DNA of 64,000 nucleotides from Bidens hawaiensis (GCA_021521415.1 JAIQDT010001110.1:434001-498000); one strand, 5' to 3'. Positions 48,721 to 61,173 are shown, counted from the first letter of the stretch. A program made the numbers and translations. Notes: generated by a model not told the origin, from the sequence alone.

Positions 48721-51429
48721 AATTTTTGAAACTGTAATTGTAATCAAGCAAAAAGATAATAATATATGTGTGGTGCCATTTTGGTTTCCATTTAATTACC
48801 AATGTGGGTTTGGGTTTGGGTGGCCAACGGTAATTGCATATACACTGAAAATTCCTTGAAGGTTTGTATCTATTATTAACTAATTCATTTTGTGTTGTAG
48901 GTAACCGAGTGAAGGTTTGAAGTGTTGTGAGCCAGTGATGCAGATGACAAGGTTTGTTAAGTTCAAAATTCCTTTTAAACATTTTTTTGGAATTACTATG
49001 TTATGTAAAACATTGAGATTTTGAGGCAGTGTGTTGTAGCTTTTGTCCTTTATGTGACATATAATTGCTGATGTTAAAATTCCATGGTGAATATCATATG
49101 AATCGTAGATAGTTCAGATATGTTTCTAGAAGGTTTGACGGATCAAAAGAATTGTCTGTAATTTCTGCTATAAGATTCTGTTTCATTATATAAAATAAGA
49201 AGAGATTGATAGGTTTTGGAACTGTACGAAACTTGGCACGAGTACGACCGTGTCCTTAACATCGTCGTCAAGTAAGGGCAGGCAAGCCCCAGCCTAAATG
49301 AATAATCAGAAAGAATTTTATGTAGCACCCTTGAATCTGAATCAAGTTATTAAAATGGTTTTATACACTATCAAATGAGAGTCTTTTGAGGAAAAAAGTT
49401 TGATTCAAAGTTTTATACACTAGTTATTGATTTATTGATAAGTTAGGTGACGATAGAATCTCATGAGTACCTTAAAAATGTTAAGTAGCCGTTAATGTGA
49501 GCATGAGGAGGAAGTGATGACAAAGTTTTATTATTTTGGTGAAAAAAAAGCTCTTGTTTTCGTGAAATTGTCGGGGGGTTGTTTGTAGGTATATAGGTGG
49601 TGGTCATCCACGTCGGATATTAGGAGAGGGAATCCAGTTGGTGGGTCCCAATCAATTCAATTCAATGTAAATATTTATTGTATCGTTGCCATTGGTATGA
49701 TGATAAGATAGTTAAATTTTCTTCAGCTACTATATTGCATTAAACAATATTGATGGCATTTAATATAACGTGACTTGGTTTATTGGGATCACTATATTTA
49801 CCATTCTAAAAACTTGTATCATATAATTATCTTATAGAAAAGTTTCCGTATAAAATACACTTATTTTTAAATTTTATTGTATTCATTTACTTTAAACAAA
49901 TTATCTTTAATTTTTGGGTATTGTTGCTTCAAAGTTTCGAGTGACTGATTGAAGGATCGTTTTTTGGCTTGGCCATCTTCTTTGATCTATGTACACAAAC
50001 AAGGATTGTTAATTAGACTCATAACAGAAGAGGAATTAACATCTCTATGTGACCAAACTTCAATGTTATGAACGATATATTGTTTGAGAATGGGAGAGAG
50101 AGAAAGAGAGTAATCCATTTGAGTAATAAATGGGGGTTTAATTTCTACTTTTCAAGGAAATTAAAGGGTATTTTTTTTTGTTGGGACCATAGACACATAT
50201 GCTTCGAGGTATTGGTCGATGGGCCAAGATATATTGACCGTGATGCATGTCAGTGAGCTTGGACATATTTTTTACTGTTGATATAGGCAAATTAATGCTT
50301 AGGGTATTTCGTAAGTTTAGTGCTTTAGACATGATGTGCACATGAGAATAAGCTAGGATACAACATTTTTCGATCATAAGGTGCTCTAGACCCAAACTCC
50401 CAAAGCCCCTCGGTCACAAAGTGTTGCGACCACAAGGTGCTTCAAAGAGACGTGTAAGTTTAATTACCCTGTCACTTTTATTAATCTGACATGATATCTG
50501 TCTTACAAATATATTGGTGGACATAGCCACAAACAATACTAAAGATATTATATAAAAAGATAATAAAATTATTGGTTGTACATTAATAACTTCTTTAACA
50601 TTCTTAAATTATTTAAGAGTTCATAAAAAATAAAATAATTACTTTCATGATTTTCTTATTAACTTTAACCCTTTAAATTTTGAATACGGAGAGGTGTAGG
50701 CTATGTGACGATGTAATGGTTAAAAGTTAAGGAGACAATCACAAAAGTAAACATGATATATGTGACAATACGTTGTTAATTACAGACTAGGGAAGATAAT
50801 AACTTAACGGAATAATTGGGTGACTGTTAGCTTAAAGAACGAAAATCAAATAAACATAACATGTAAATGGCACCGCCTGAAAGTAAACATTTTAAATGAA
50901 CTGATTCATAAATCAGGTATGTTTAAAAGATAAAGTTTATATTTCTGTCTTTAAAAAAAAAACAATAACTTTTTCATGCTTCCTTCCAATTCTTTTCATT
51001 ACCATTGTTAATTGTATACTAGGGTACACAAACGACCAAAATTTACTATAGAGGGGGTTTAATTGTTTAAAACGGTTTAATTTGATTTTTTACTGTTTAT
51101 TTTTTTTAAACATGCATATATTATTAAGTATTGAAAAACTTCTCTGTATAATAAAGCCAAAAGGCTGATATGTCATAAAATTTAAGGGGATGTGTTATTC
51201 ATACACCCTTTATAGGGTGTATATATAGGTAATATGTGTGTTAAAAAGGTGTGTGAATATCTAAAAAGGATGTGTGAATAACCATTACCTATTTAAGGAC
51301 TGTCAAAAAGACCATATTGAATTCGTACTTGTTACACATGTGAACTCCAGTTGGACCAATTTCAAGTATTTTTTCTTGATGTTGTTTTCCTAATAGCTAT
51401 AAAATAAATGAAATATTATTTTACATAAG
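48721..51429. other. AT-rich intergenic region
   Basis: No gene recognised over 2.7 kb. Short local repeats occur, such as GGTGTGTGAATA / GGATGTGTGAATA near 51250-51280. Sequence around 50360-50450 has repeated CACAA(A/G)GTG words. Confidence 0.4.
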
Positions 51430-51440
51430 ATCTCACTATA

Positions 51441-51888
51441 TTGGAGCACATTATTTGGGAGTTTGGTGTGGCGGCGATTATTTGGGAGCACATTAGCCGT
51501 TTGTGTAAAGTTCTTCATATTTTCGGGTTCATGGTTAGAGATCTTTTAGAGCTTTACAAGTCCATTAAGTTTGGAGATATAAAAAAAAGTGTTTCATGGG
51601 GTTATAATTATTGCTTGTTGGAGAATTTGGAAAGTGGGAAATGACAAGGCGTTTGAGGGTAAAGAAGTCAAAGTGGAAGATATTATTGGGGATATAAAAG
51701 TGCTTGGCTTTCTCTGATTCAAGTATAAGTATAGATATATAGATTGATCTAATTGGTGTAATTTTTTCGATTATGTAGTTTGTTTTTGTTACCGGCTATT
51801 CTCTGTGTTGTAGAGGTGGCTTGTTGGTGGAGTGCTTGGTATTGTTGTGACAGTTGTTTATAAAAGTTCATAGTTCGAAGAAAAAAAA
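51441..51888 (+). mobile_element. 5'-truncated L1-type LINE insertion
   Basis: The 3' end of an L1-like LINE. It encodes zf-RVT-type sequence (EHIIWEFGVAAIIWEHISRL) and, after a frameshift near 51590, ACWRIWKVGNDKAFEGKEVK and VEDIIGDIKVLGF, then a 3' UTR and a short A-tail (51881-51888). It is flanked by a near-perfect 11-bp duplication, ATCTCACTATA (51430-51440) and ATCTCACTACA (51888-51898). Truncation plus a variable-length duplication is typical of target-primed insertion. Confidence 0.85.
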
Positions 51889-52022
51889 TCTCACTACATG
51901 CAATTTGTTTTTGACCAATAATCATAATAAATTTTGTAGGCTATGTGCTTATCACACCATTATAGGTGTATAAACACTCTTAAAACCGGTTGAAGCGTCA
52001 AAACCAAATGAAGTATGTTGAT

Positions 52023-52870
52023 TAAGGTGCTGTTTGTTTTTGAAGAAAAAAAATTGTCTGCAATTTGACTTCATCTGATTTAATGTCTGCAACTGAGGAT
52101 GTGGTCTGAAAGTCTGCAATCTGAAAATATAATACTGTTTGTTTTATAAACTAGATAGTGTCTGCATACGCTGAAAATTAGTTACCTATCATATATATTA
52201 AAGTAGATAAAAGTCATTTAACGTTTGTAGACTTCTAAAATAATTGGTAGTGGTGTATGAACTATGGAAGTGAGTGGTGGTAGACGATTGTGGTAGGCGG
52301 TGAACAGTAGGTGGTGGTGATGGACGGTTGTGGTGGTGGGTGGTGTACCGTGATGGTGGCCGACAATGGGTGGTGGTGGTGATGAACGTTGGTGGTGGGT
52401 GGTGGACTATGGCGGTGGTGGTGGTGGATGGTTGTGGCGGGTGGTGGTGGTGGACGGCGGGTGGTGGCGGTGGCGGGTGGTGGTGGATGGTGGTGGCGGG
52501 TGGTGGTGGCGACGGACGGTGGGTGGTGGTGGTGGATGGTGGTTGTGGCCGACGGGGGTGGTGGTAGTGATGGACGGTGGTGGTGGTGATGAACGGTGGT
52601 GGTGGTGGGTGGTGGTGGCGACGAAAGGTGGATGGTGGTGGTGGTGGACGGTGAATGGTGGTGGTGTTGGACATTGGGTGTTGGTACTTGGTATGATGTT
52701 AAGAAGTGTGAAGATGTGTGAAGATGGTGAAAAAAACTTATTTTTTAAGACCACAAAAGCAATTTTCAGATTTTTTTTTTTTAAACAAACAGTCTTCAAA
52801 AGCTTATGTCTGCACGTTCGCAGACATAGGCTCCTTGCAGACCTTATAAGAAAAAACAAACACAACCTAA
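52023..52870. mobile_element. TIR element containing a GTGG-rich minisatellite
   Basis: Ends AGGTGCTGTTTGTTTTT (left) and AAAAACAAACACAACCT (right) are inverted repeats with a few differences. GTTGAT flanks both sides (52017-52022 and 52871-52876). About half the interior (52250-52680) is a degenerate (GGTGGT)n tract. The subterminal parts share CTGCA-rich sequence (GTCTGCAA / GTCTGCAC). The class is probably hAT-like, by the GTGTTTGTTTTT end. Confidence 0.6.
52250..52680. repeat. GGT/GTGG-rich low-complexity tract
   Basis: Degenerate GGTGGTGGT with interspersed GATGGACGGT units. All six frames are spuriously open as Gly/Val/Trp or His/Pro/Thr polymers. Not a gene. Confidence 0.9.
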
Positions 52871-52935
52871 GTTGATGAAATGCAAATCATTTTGTCGTTC
52901 AAAAAAATGGATACTGCTTGATTTTATGATATTAA

Positions 52936-53519
52936 GGCTGAGAGTAGTGGGGCGCGGACGGCGTGGCAGCCGCGCACACCACTACAACCCTTGCGTGAAC
53001 GGGGGCGCGGTTGGCCGGCGCGAGCCAGTCCACATAGCTCTGAAGAGCCGTTGGAGATGTGGGGAGGCTCAAAGAGCCGTTGGATTTTTTTTAATTACAA
53101 ACCCTATCACTTCCACTGTAAATAACAACCCCATTTTATAAAAATAACACACAAAACTCACTCCCTTTCTCACTACTAATTTAAAAAACCTCTCTAAATT
53201 TCTCAATTTTATAACCATGTCGGGCTCGGGTTTTGGTAATATCAACTTCAGCGACCCTCGATTTCCCGACAAAAAAAAAATGAAAACATTATTTTTATGT
53301 ATTTTTTAGAGGTTGTTGCATTTTAAATTTATGTTTTTATTTATGTTTTAACGAAATATTTTAATTTATATTTTTGTGTTTAACAAAAAAAAATTCAATC
53401 AAGCCCCGGATCACTTGGACCACTACCCTCTGGGGCTTGATCTCGTGTCACGTCAGCGTCTACGTGTCGTAAATATATTGAATCACTTTGGGATGGATCA
53501 AGCTCCATTACTCTTAGCC
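52936..53519. mobile_element. Non-autonomous PIF/Harbinger-like element (584 bp)
   Basis: TIRs GGCTGAGAGTAGTGG and CCATTACTCTTAGCC (two mismatches) are flanked by TAA on both sides (52933-52935 and 53520-53522), the 3-bp target typical of PIF/Harbinger. The left part is unusually GC-rich (GGGGCGCGGACGGCGTGGCA) and contains two copies of AGAGCCGTTGGA. A short frame MSGSGFGNINFSDPRFPDKK starts at ~53217 and breaks at an A-run, probably the beginning of a lost element protein. Confidence 0.75.
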
Positions 53520-53740
53520 TAACTTGCAACTGACAATGTAAACTAAACTAATTATTTAGCATTTATCTATTGTTTTTTATTGTAAGGAAATGTAGTTATG
53601 CAAATGTATTATATTCATACACTATTTTTAAAAATTAATATAAAATTATGTTCCTCAAAATAAGATTTTAACTATCAAATTACAGCCTTTTTAACTTTTC
53701 GAATAAATATGATAGTTGGTTTTTTAATTTAAAAAAAAAA

Positions 53741-54397
53741 CAGTTTTGAGTTAGTTTTCTATTGCAATAATAAAGTGTTTTATTGATCATGTGCTTTGAA
53801 GTGGTATCAGAGCTTGGGGTAATCGTGGACCAAGCTCGTGGTACCCAGGGTTGATATCAAGATCTAGCCGCACATGGAAGCCTGTCGTCGTCTTGAAGAG
53901 ATCCAGGGTCGATCGTTTTCTACAAAGAGAGACCTACCTAGTGAGTTCTAGGGCCATCCGATCAAAGACGCCAAGGAAGATCTAGGGATTGTCGATCGAT
54001 TGCTTCAAGAAGACTAATGTACGACTTTCTGGGTTAAATGATTAAGATTACGATTTCAAGTTGGAAATCAAGCCTGGTCTGTTATCTGAATTATTTGATC
54101 AAGAACCAAAGATGATCAATGCTAATGAACAAAAAAAAATACAATTACGGTTCCGAAACTACGGGGGGTGATTGTTGGTAATTCCGGACCGTATTCACAA
54201 GTCTGTAAATATGAAAGGACCTAAGTTGACAAGTTAGTTAGGTTAATTTAGTTTCCTAATTGTAATATGAATATTATGGGTTAGATCTATAAATTTGGGG
54301 CTTGGGTAGAAGGTTTAGAAGCATGATTAACAAGGAATTAATGTAATAAATTTTTGAATCAGTTTTCTCTTACAATTATAAAGTGTTTTATTGATCA
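53741..54397 (+). mobile_element. Miniature LTR retrotransposon remnant (TRIM-like)
   Basis: A tRNA-iMet primer site TGGTATCAGAGC (53802-53813), a ~350-bp internal part without coding, and a polypurine tract ACGGGGGGTGAT (54161-54172) precede a short 3' LTR (54173-54397, TGTTGGTAATTCC...TTGATCA). Only the last ~49 bp of the 5' LTR survive (53741-53789): AAAGTGTTTTATTGATCA matches the 3' LTR end. The small size and lack of gag-pol fit a TRIM. Confidence 0.8.
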
Positions 54398-56319
54398 ATC
54401 ATTTTTATGTCAAGTTTGATACATTTTTTATGTAGTTCAGAATTCACCAACACATATACAATTACACATGTATAATATATGAAATGAATTTTGTCTTTAT
54501 TATTTAGTTACATAAAATTAAAGAATTAGAGTGATGATTGAAAAGTTAAAAGACGTTGCTCGTGACCATGAATAAGGAGATTCTGCAATCTCCCAGTTCT
54601 TTTGTCACTACCTCGCCCGTTTACTTTACACATTGTGACTCTCGAATCTTTTACTATCTATACACACTTAAAAGTCAATATGATAATATAATACAATCAC
54701 TTTAAAAAATAAATAAATTTGAAGCTATGACAAAAGACATGGTTAGCCTTGGTTTATAATTTCCTAAAATAATACTGTAATTAAAACGTCAAATTGAGTG
54801 TAATGTACAGTGGTTGGAGTGTTCCAAGTGAACTGAATGCTTATGTGTGGTACATTGTGGGGTATTACCGCATTAATAGAGGTTGAGTTGGAGTGAGTAG
54901 CTGCCATAAATGATCCATGTAGGCGCGCGCCGAGCATGGGCCGGCATTGTTCCTCGTACTATCATGTAAGTATATAATATTGGGTTGATGGTTTTGTCTG
55001 GTTACGTGTAAGGTCTTTCGTAACGATCAACCGTATGTAGGTGTCCCTGATCTTCGTGACCGTCATCCTAACATGCATGACCGGAAGTTGTTACCCTCTT
55101 TTGGGCTATGTGTGAGCCAGAACTGACCTCCGTCGTTAGACATAAATAATTGACTACAATATATTGATCTCTAAAAGGTTAAAACTCAAAATATGTCAAC
55201 TAGATCATTGAGGGTCGTGTGTTCAATTGTTACGGCCTTTATATCTTTTATGTTAAGAATTAGACTTCTATATAACAAAGGTTATGTGATCACATAACCA
55301 ACATACTTTTCACGAACAAAATCATTCATATATAAATATTAATCCTTTGAACTTGTCCAAGCATGTATTCACGAAGTCAATGGTAAATGTTTCTACAACT
55401 TACCTCATCAAACCATTATTCATGTTAATATTAACTTCAGTAAATTTGGACTATATCGTAGTATAATTACTGATAGTCTAATATCACTACAGGTATATAT
55501 CATATCACAAAACAACTACTTTTACATAATTTTATCTCAACTAATGTTATTTGTTGTTATACAAGCAGGCTCATGAATATATTATTATCCGATTGAAATA
55601 TTTGAGGTTAGGACAAATAAATGTAGGTATATTACCAGAACTTTACATATCTCATGACTATATGCATAAATTTGTTCCAACAAGAGTACATGTTTATACA
55701 TGTAAATAAATTTCATGCAAAAGGGTGATACACCTGTTAGTTTGTTAGAAATTACCCGTTCATATTCCAAAATACAATTCTAACTATTTTATTTTTTATA
55801 TAACTTTATAACAAAAAATTAGAAATATAAAAGCTAAATATTAGTAACCTGGTAGATTATTCATTATTCTATTACCAAAGACAAGAAAGTAGTAAGAAAA
55901 ACTTTTAAAAAAATGTTTACGGGCATGATTTGGGTAAACGAGTACTTATGTATCAGGTGATTGGGCCTAGTATGACCTAATCCCATACCAGTTCCATACC
56001 CATGAAACTTTTTAAAACGAATTCCCATTACCCTTGTTGAATCTTTCAGGTTTCTGGTTTGCTTGCCATCTGACTAAAACAGAACTCGACCACAAAATAA
56101 ATAGTTACCAACAAATGTGCGACAAATGTGCAATATTTATCCAGTATATAACAAAAAGGAGGTGAATCTTATTATAGAGAAGAGCTAGAGTTTGGTCTAA
56201 AACCTACTAGAAGAGCATAGCCATATGCCAAGGTATCACCACCAAATAATTGATCATGTCTGCAGCTCAACCACCACACCACCATCGCCAAGAGATAATC
56301 CATCATAACAGCCACCCTT
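54398..56319. other. Intergenic region before VHA-c
   Basis: AT-rich, no gene recognised on either strand. A GC-richer stretch at 54900-55140 shows no coding frame that I can identify. The right end includes the VHA-c 3' UTR. Confidence 0.4.
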
Positions 56320-57504
56320 CTAGTCAGCTCGAGACTGACCGGCCCGAGAAGAAAGAATGATGCCAACAATTAGACCATAAAGAGCCAGAGCTTCAGCAAA
56401 AATGAGAATCAAGATCATCCCAACAAATAGCTTTGGTTGTTGTGCATTGGCTCTGTAACACAAATTAGAAACTTTCATCAATACATGTCAGATAAAACAC
56501 TTCATTCATCAAATCAGTTGCTACAGGCCACAAAGTTTACTGGATTAATTGTGTAGAATGAGCCGACTCGTTTTAATTTAAGAAAGCTCGAGCTTGACTC
56601 GTTTAAAACTATAACTCTAAAGCTCAAGTTTGGCTCATGAGTAGGTTGTCAAGCTTGAGCTCGACTCGTTTATTATATATCAATTATTTAAATATTTTAT
56701 TTCTATATTTTTATAACAATTTACATATATATTTATAATTATATTTATAGGGTTTGGATCAAATACAAATGAAATTAACATGCTAAACGTGAGAATCAAG
56801 TAGAGTAATTATATATACAAGTAGAGTAATTATGTAATTACATCATAGAGTAATTATGCAATTACTCTATGATAATTACATAATTACTCTACTTGTATAT
56901 ATAATTACTCTGAGTAATTGATAATTACTCTACTTGATTCTCACGTTTAGCACGTTAATTTCGTTTGTACGTTAACCTTCCCGTATATTTATATATAATA
57001 TAATATTTATTTTACTATTTTAGTAACATGTTTATATAATAATAATAATAGTTATTATATAAATATAACAAATAAAAAGTTCATTTAGGCTTGCGAGCCA
57101 GCTCGAGCTTGATATGTGAAGTTCGGGATCAAGCTCGTTTAAGATCAGCTCGTTCATATTATTAAAGATCCTATCTAGAGTAGCTCAAAAGCAGCTCGGC
57201 TCGTTTACACCCCTAGTTCCACATTATACTACAACTAAAAATGAATCAACAACTACTTAATTGATAACAATGAAATACTTATAAGCAAATCTAGACTAGA
57301 GAAATAAGGATCAAACAAATATACCTAACACCAGCATCACCAACAATTCCAATAGCCATACCAGCAGAAAGACCAGCAAGGCCACAAGCAAGACCGGAAG
57401 AAAGATGCGCGTATCCATCAAAAAGATAATAAGATTTCGCCTTTGGGTTAATTCCGGTACTGATGATCACAGCTATAATCAACCCGTAAATACCTAACAC
57501 TCCA

Positions 57505-57542
<38 letters not shown>

Positions 57543-58248
57543 CGGCCTCATCACTCCCATTGACGCCACTCCAACACCACTCTTTGCCGTCCCGTATGCC
57601 GCCCCCATGCCTACATATAACAACATGTAGTTACCGTCAATTTGTTTATTTTTTTAAAACGACAACTCACACACTTTATCTCTCCACAGGAGTTAAAACT
57701 ATCGTCATTTAAAAAAATGCAAAGCGTATATCCAACACCTTGATACCCGTAGGTCCAAACTACGCAGTTAAAGTGGAAAAATATCGGATATTGGTAATTT
57801 TAAGATCATGTAAAATTCATATAATTAACCTATTGCAACTTTCAAAACACTAACAATTGTGGCAAATAGGAACTGATTAAGACTTAAAACACTAACATTA
57901 AACAGTAAAGATTAATAACTAAACACTGATATCGATCCAATACCGACCGGTGCTGACCGATATTTTATCAAGGGACCGATAAGCGATATATCGGCATAGG
58001 ATCCAAAAGGCTCTATTAAGTTTTCAATTCAGATTCTAACCTAAAATAAAAATAAATAAATAACTAATTGATTTGAAACGCCTAATAATATTTACGTTGC
58101 AAGATCTATTTATAAATAGATCTAGAAGTTAGATCGATGAATATGAATAATAGGAATAAAGCGTACAGGAGAAAACTAAGGCGGCAGCGGCACCGAGAAA
58201 GCCAAAGAAGGGAGCAGTCTCATCGCCGGAGAATGTTGAAGAAGACAT
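56320..58248 (-). CDS. VHA-c: V-type H+-ATPase 16-kDa proteolipid subunit c
   Basis: Subunit of the membrane rotor ring of the vacuolar H+-ATPase; protons cross the tonoplast and endomembranes on its conserved glutamate. Exons on the minus strand are 58248-58167, 57610-57325 and 56452-56320. GT-AG borders join in frame to 166 aa, the normal plant length. It begins [20 protein letters not shown] and has four membrane helices. Diagnostic stretches are [39 protein letters not shown] and the fourth helix [18 protein letters not shown], which carries the proton-binding Glu. It ends [10 protein letters not shown]. Intron 2 (57324-56453) is filled with a dispersed repeat and a foldback. The gene is intact. 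Plants carry several near-identical VHA-c copies, so the exact isoform is open. Confidence 0.97.
56550..57215. repeat. GCTCGAGCTTG dispersed repeat in VHA-c intron 2
   Basis: Left part GAGCCGACTCGTTTTAATTT and AAAGCTCGAGCTTGACTCG, right part GCCAGCTCGAGCTTGATATG and AGCAGCTCGGCTCGTTTACA. Same family as in COPA intron 1 and AP3 intron 2. The middle is interrupted by the foldback at 56764-56968. Confidence 0.75.
56764..56968. mobile_element. ~205-bp AT-rich foldback nested in the intron repeat
   Basis: CATGCTAAACGTGAGAATCA on the left pairs with TGATTCTCACGTTTAGCACG on the right, and the interior AAGTAGAGTAATTAT units pair with ATAATTACTCTACTT. Nearly the whole element is an inverted repeat, so a single-stranded form would be one long hairpin. 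No coding. Confidence 0.85.
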
Positions 58249-60197
58249 GATTGATTAATTGATTGCAGATCTACACAAAACTTGATCGGATCTGAGGATT
58301 AATTATGTTTTCCAAACTTCAAGAGAAATGCTACTATTTACGGGACGTACGTGGATTTCGCTCATCACCTTGTTTATTATCTTTCGACTGGATTGATAAT
58401 ATTGCCCCCCTAGACTATTTGTTTTCTTTTAACTTCAGTCCCTAAACTTGTGGTTTTCTTTTTCGTTTGAAATAAAACATGTCTGGTTATCGATTATAAA
58501 CCTAACTAGTGGGGTATACAACTCCGTGGAAATTTGACCGGGATTGATTCAGTTTGTTATGGTATCGGTAAGGTACCATCTTTTGCTATAGAAACTGATG
58601 TGCGTAAAAGAATAAACCGACTTTATCTTGTTTAACATCTACGAGATTATGATTGTAATATAGCATTTAATTTAAAAAATAATTTAGTTAAATGATAAAC
58701 AACTAAACAAAAAGAAGAATAAAATCAAAACGAATCAAAAAGAAGATAAAAAATAGAGGAATGTATTCAAAAAAACTGGGAAGAGGTGTGTGTGAGAATT
58801 GAACCAGCGTAACCAAGTTAAAAAACACCAGCATTAGCCACTTTGATTGGTGGTTGGTATTGTTTACCAACAACCACTTTTATTAAGTTATATAAGACAT
58901 TTTTATCCGCCAACATAATTAGGATATCAATAAAAGATACATCTTATAAATCACACTCCTCCCAATATGACAATACCCATCAAGTATTATTCTCGTAGTT
59001 AGTTGTTTGTTAACGAGAAAAGTTCAAGTTGGTATTTTCAAATACATTTTTTACCGTTCTAATTTTTATATAATTTTAAGCTATTAACTACAACGAATTA
59101 TATGCGATGAATTAAAATGTATCATTATTGTCAGTATGATATAGATCCTAGAGATAAGTTCACAACATAGAAAACATAAATCAGTTTACTTACCATTTAA
59201 TGAAGTTACTTTAGCATTATTAGAAAATGGTCCAGATAAAACAAAAATCATGTCAAATATATGGTTCAAGTAAGCGGATATACACTTGAGACAATCAGAA
59301 CAAGTATCACTTGATGCCGTACCCCTATACAACCAACATTATTTTTTTTTGTCAAACTTATACCGGGGGTTAGGCAAAAACATAACTAAAATACCGTTAA
59401 GGGATGGCCCAATTGATTATTATCATTGTCATTGATTCACATCAATTTCTCTCAGTGAAACTAAAACAAACTCATTTCAATTCGCTTTGAACCCAAAACC
59501 TGCATGTGCACACCCTATTGGAAACCTTAAATCTATAGGGACCAAACCAAATCGAATCGAGTCAAAGATAGTCAAAACTGTTGTGGCCCAAATCGGGTCA
59601 GTTTAGAAACCGGTTCCATATCCCAAACTGGTTTCGAATGTTCACCCCTACTTAAACCAAGAAATCAAAAGGATATTCGAATCACAGCGTTCCAAACGGC
59701 TTCCATGTATCATGTTTCTCCTGGCAAAACTCATTAAACAAGCAAGTAAGCATATCAAAACATAACCTCAACATCCCAAACACCAGTACCACATTTCTAA
59801 TGATTTCATCACCAACACAAACAACGCTCCGAAGACGGCCAAGAAAAGCTTCATGAGCACCCAAAAAGGTCTCAAGTCCCGTCCTTTTTGCAAACCCGTG
59901 AAGTAATAAAAAATCACCAAAAGAAAGAGAAAATAAGAAAATAAAAAAAATGAAATGAGACTTTGTTTTGTAAGAAAACTCTTGTATAATCTTTGTTGCC
60001 ACAAGGTCAACCAGCCTGTACAGATTTCAAGAAGGGACAGAAATGGGTTTTCACTTCCTAACTAAATTACAATTTCCAATTGTAAAAAACCCATAACAAA
60101 AGTCAAAGGAAGACTTCCATGGAAGACTTCCATAATTGGTCTCTTCACCTAGTTTTATTTCTATTTTAGCTTCTTAAATCTTTAGAAGCAATTATCT
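58249..60197. other. VHA-c promoter side and spacer
   Basis: The first ~150 bp upstream of 58248 should hold the VHA-c leader and promoter. The remainder is AT-rich. One 107-codon minus-strand frame at 59682-60002 lies downstream of the PHD/RING-like gene and has no recognised domain. Confidence 0.4.
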
Positions 60198-61173
60198 TCA
60201 AGAACATCCAGATTTCACGTCTGTCTTCATACCCATATGCCTCTCAATTAATTTGTCCACAAATGCTCTTATCTGCAAAAACAAATTGATATATGATATA
60301 GAAATAATTACTATAAATGATAATTAAAAAAAATCCAAATGCACACCTTGTTTTTGCGTTTAAAATCAAGAAACTCATTTACAGCCATCTTTTTCTCTGA
60401 ATCAGTAATTTGCTCCATGACCTGAAATTACCAAATTACCCAACTGATAATAAATAATATTGTATTTACATGATATGACTAACCTTGGTGGCGGTTTTCT
60501 TCATTATCGACTTGTAACCTTCTTTATCAACTTTTCTCGCTTTATAAAGAGGCATAAGAAGCGATGCCACATAATCAACAACCGATTGTTTAATTTTGTC
60601 CAACCCGCGCGGTTGATTACTAACCAACTCCCGGTTCTCAGTAACATGAGAAGCTGAGCTGTCATTGGCCAATCTATCATGCCTGTTTGAATGCTCATCA
60701 TTGACTGCATGCATACTTCTATGATGATAATCATAATCAGAATCAGCAGCTGCCGCTTGTGACTGCCATCTGTCAATTGCATTATGGTCCTTTATCCAGT
60801 CAGGGCCCGCACTATCAACCCATGCTTTAGTGAATATGTTGTGGTCAACACCCGTGGTTTCACCTGAGTGCTCTTTGTAACGAACCGGGCCTGCGTTTTC
60901 GTTCGAGTGTAAACGGTTAACTGCTGATGTTCTGGAGGTCTCAATGTTGACTCCAGCAGCAGAAAAGTTTACTGACCAGTCCCGTACTCTGCTGTTTCTA
61001 GAATCTATTTCAGATATGCAATCCTGGCGCCCTGTAACACCGCCAGCCCGCTTCTTATGGAACTTGGCTTCGTCCATTTGGGTGTGCTGCTCCCGTCTCG
61101 CGAATTTGTGAAAAGATGGTATTTTTGGAAGCTGCAAAGGTGTGCTGCATTTGGCACCAGATGATGCATATGC
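60198..61173 (-). CDS. 3' part of a PHD/RING-type protein gene (At4g10930-like)
   Basis: Last three exons only: 61173-60484, 60421-60347 and 60272-60198, all phase 0 with GT-AG borders, giving 279 residues to the stop. The upstream exons lie beyond the RTE element and the right edge. The first exon is polar and low-complexity. A conserved C-terminal block follows: VVDYVASLLMPLYKARKVDK, GYKSIMKKTATK, FLDFKRKNK and IRAFVDKLIERHM. From memory this block resembles the C terminus of plant PHD and RING finger proteins of the PHRF1/At4g10930 type. In animals that family links the phosphorylated RNA polymerase II tail and chromatin. No PHD or RING finger is visible in this window, so the family call depends on the C-terminal similarity only. 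Confidence 0.65.

Noticed and set aside
52198..52875. Long open frames rich in His/Pro/Thr (minus) and Gly/Val/Trp (plus)
   Set aside because: Artefact of the GGT/GTGG low-complexity tract, which is open in all frames.
59682..60002. 107-codon minus-strand frame with a hydrophobic start
   Set aside because: No recognised domain, located where the 3' UTR of the PHD/RING-like gene is expected, and the hydrophobic part is AT-driven.
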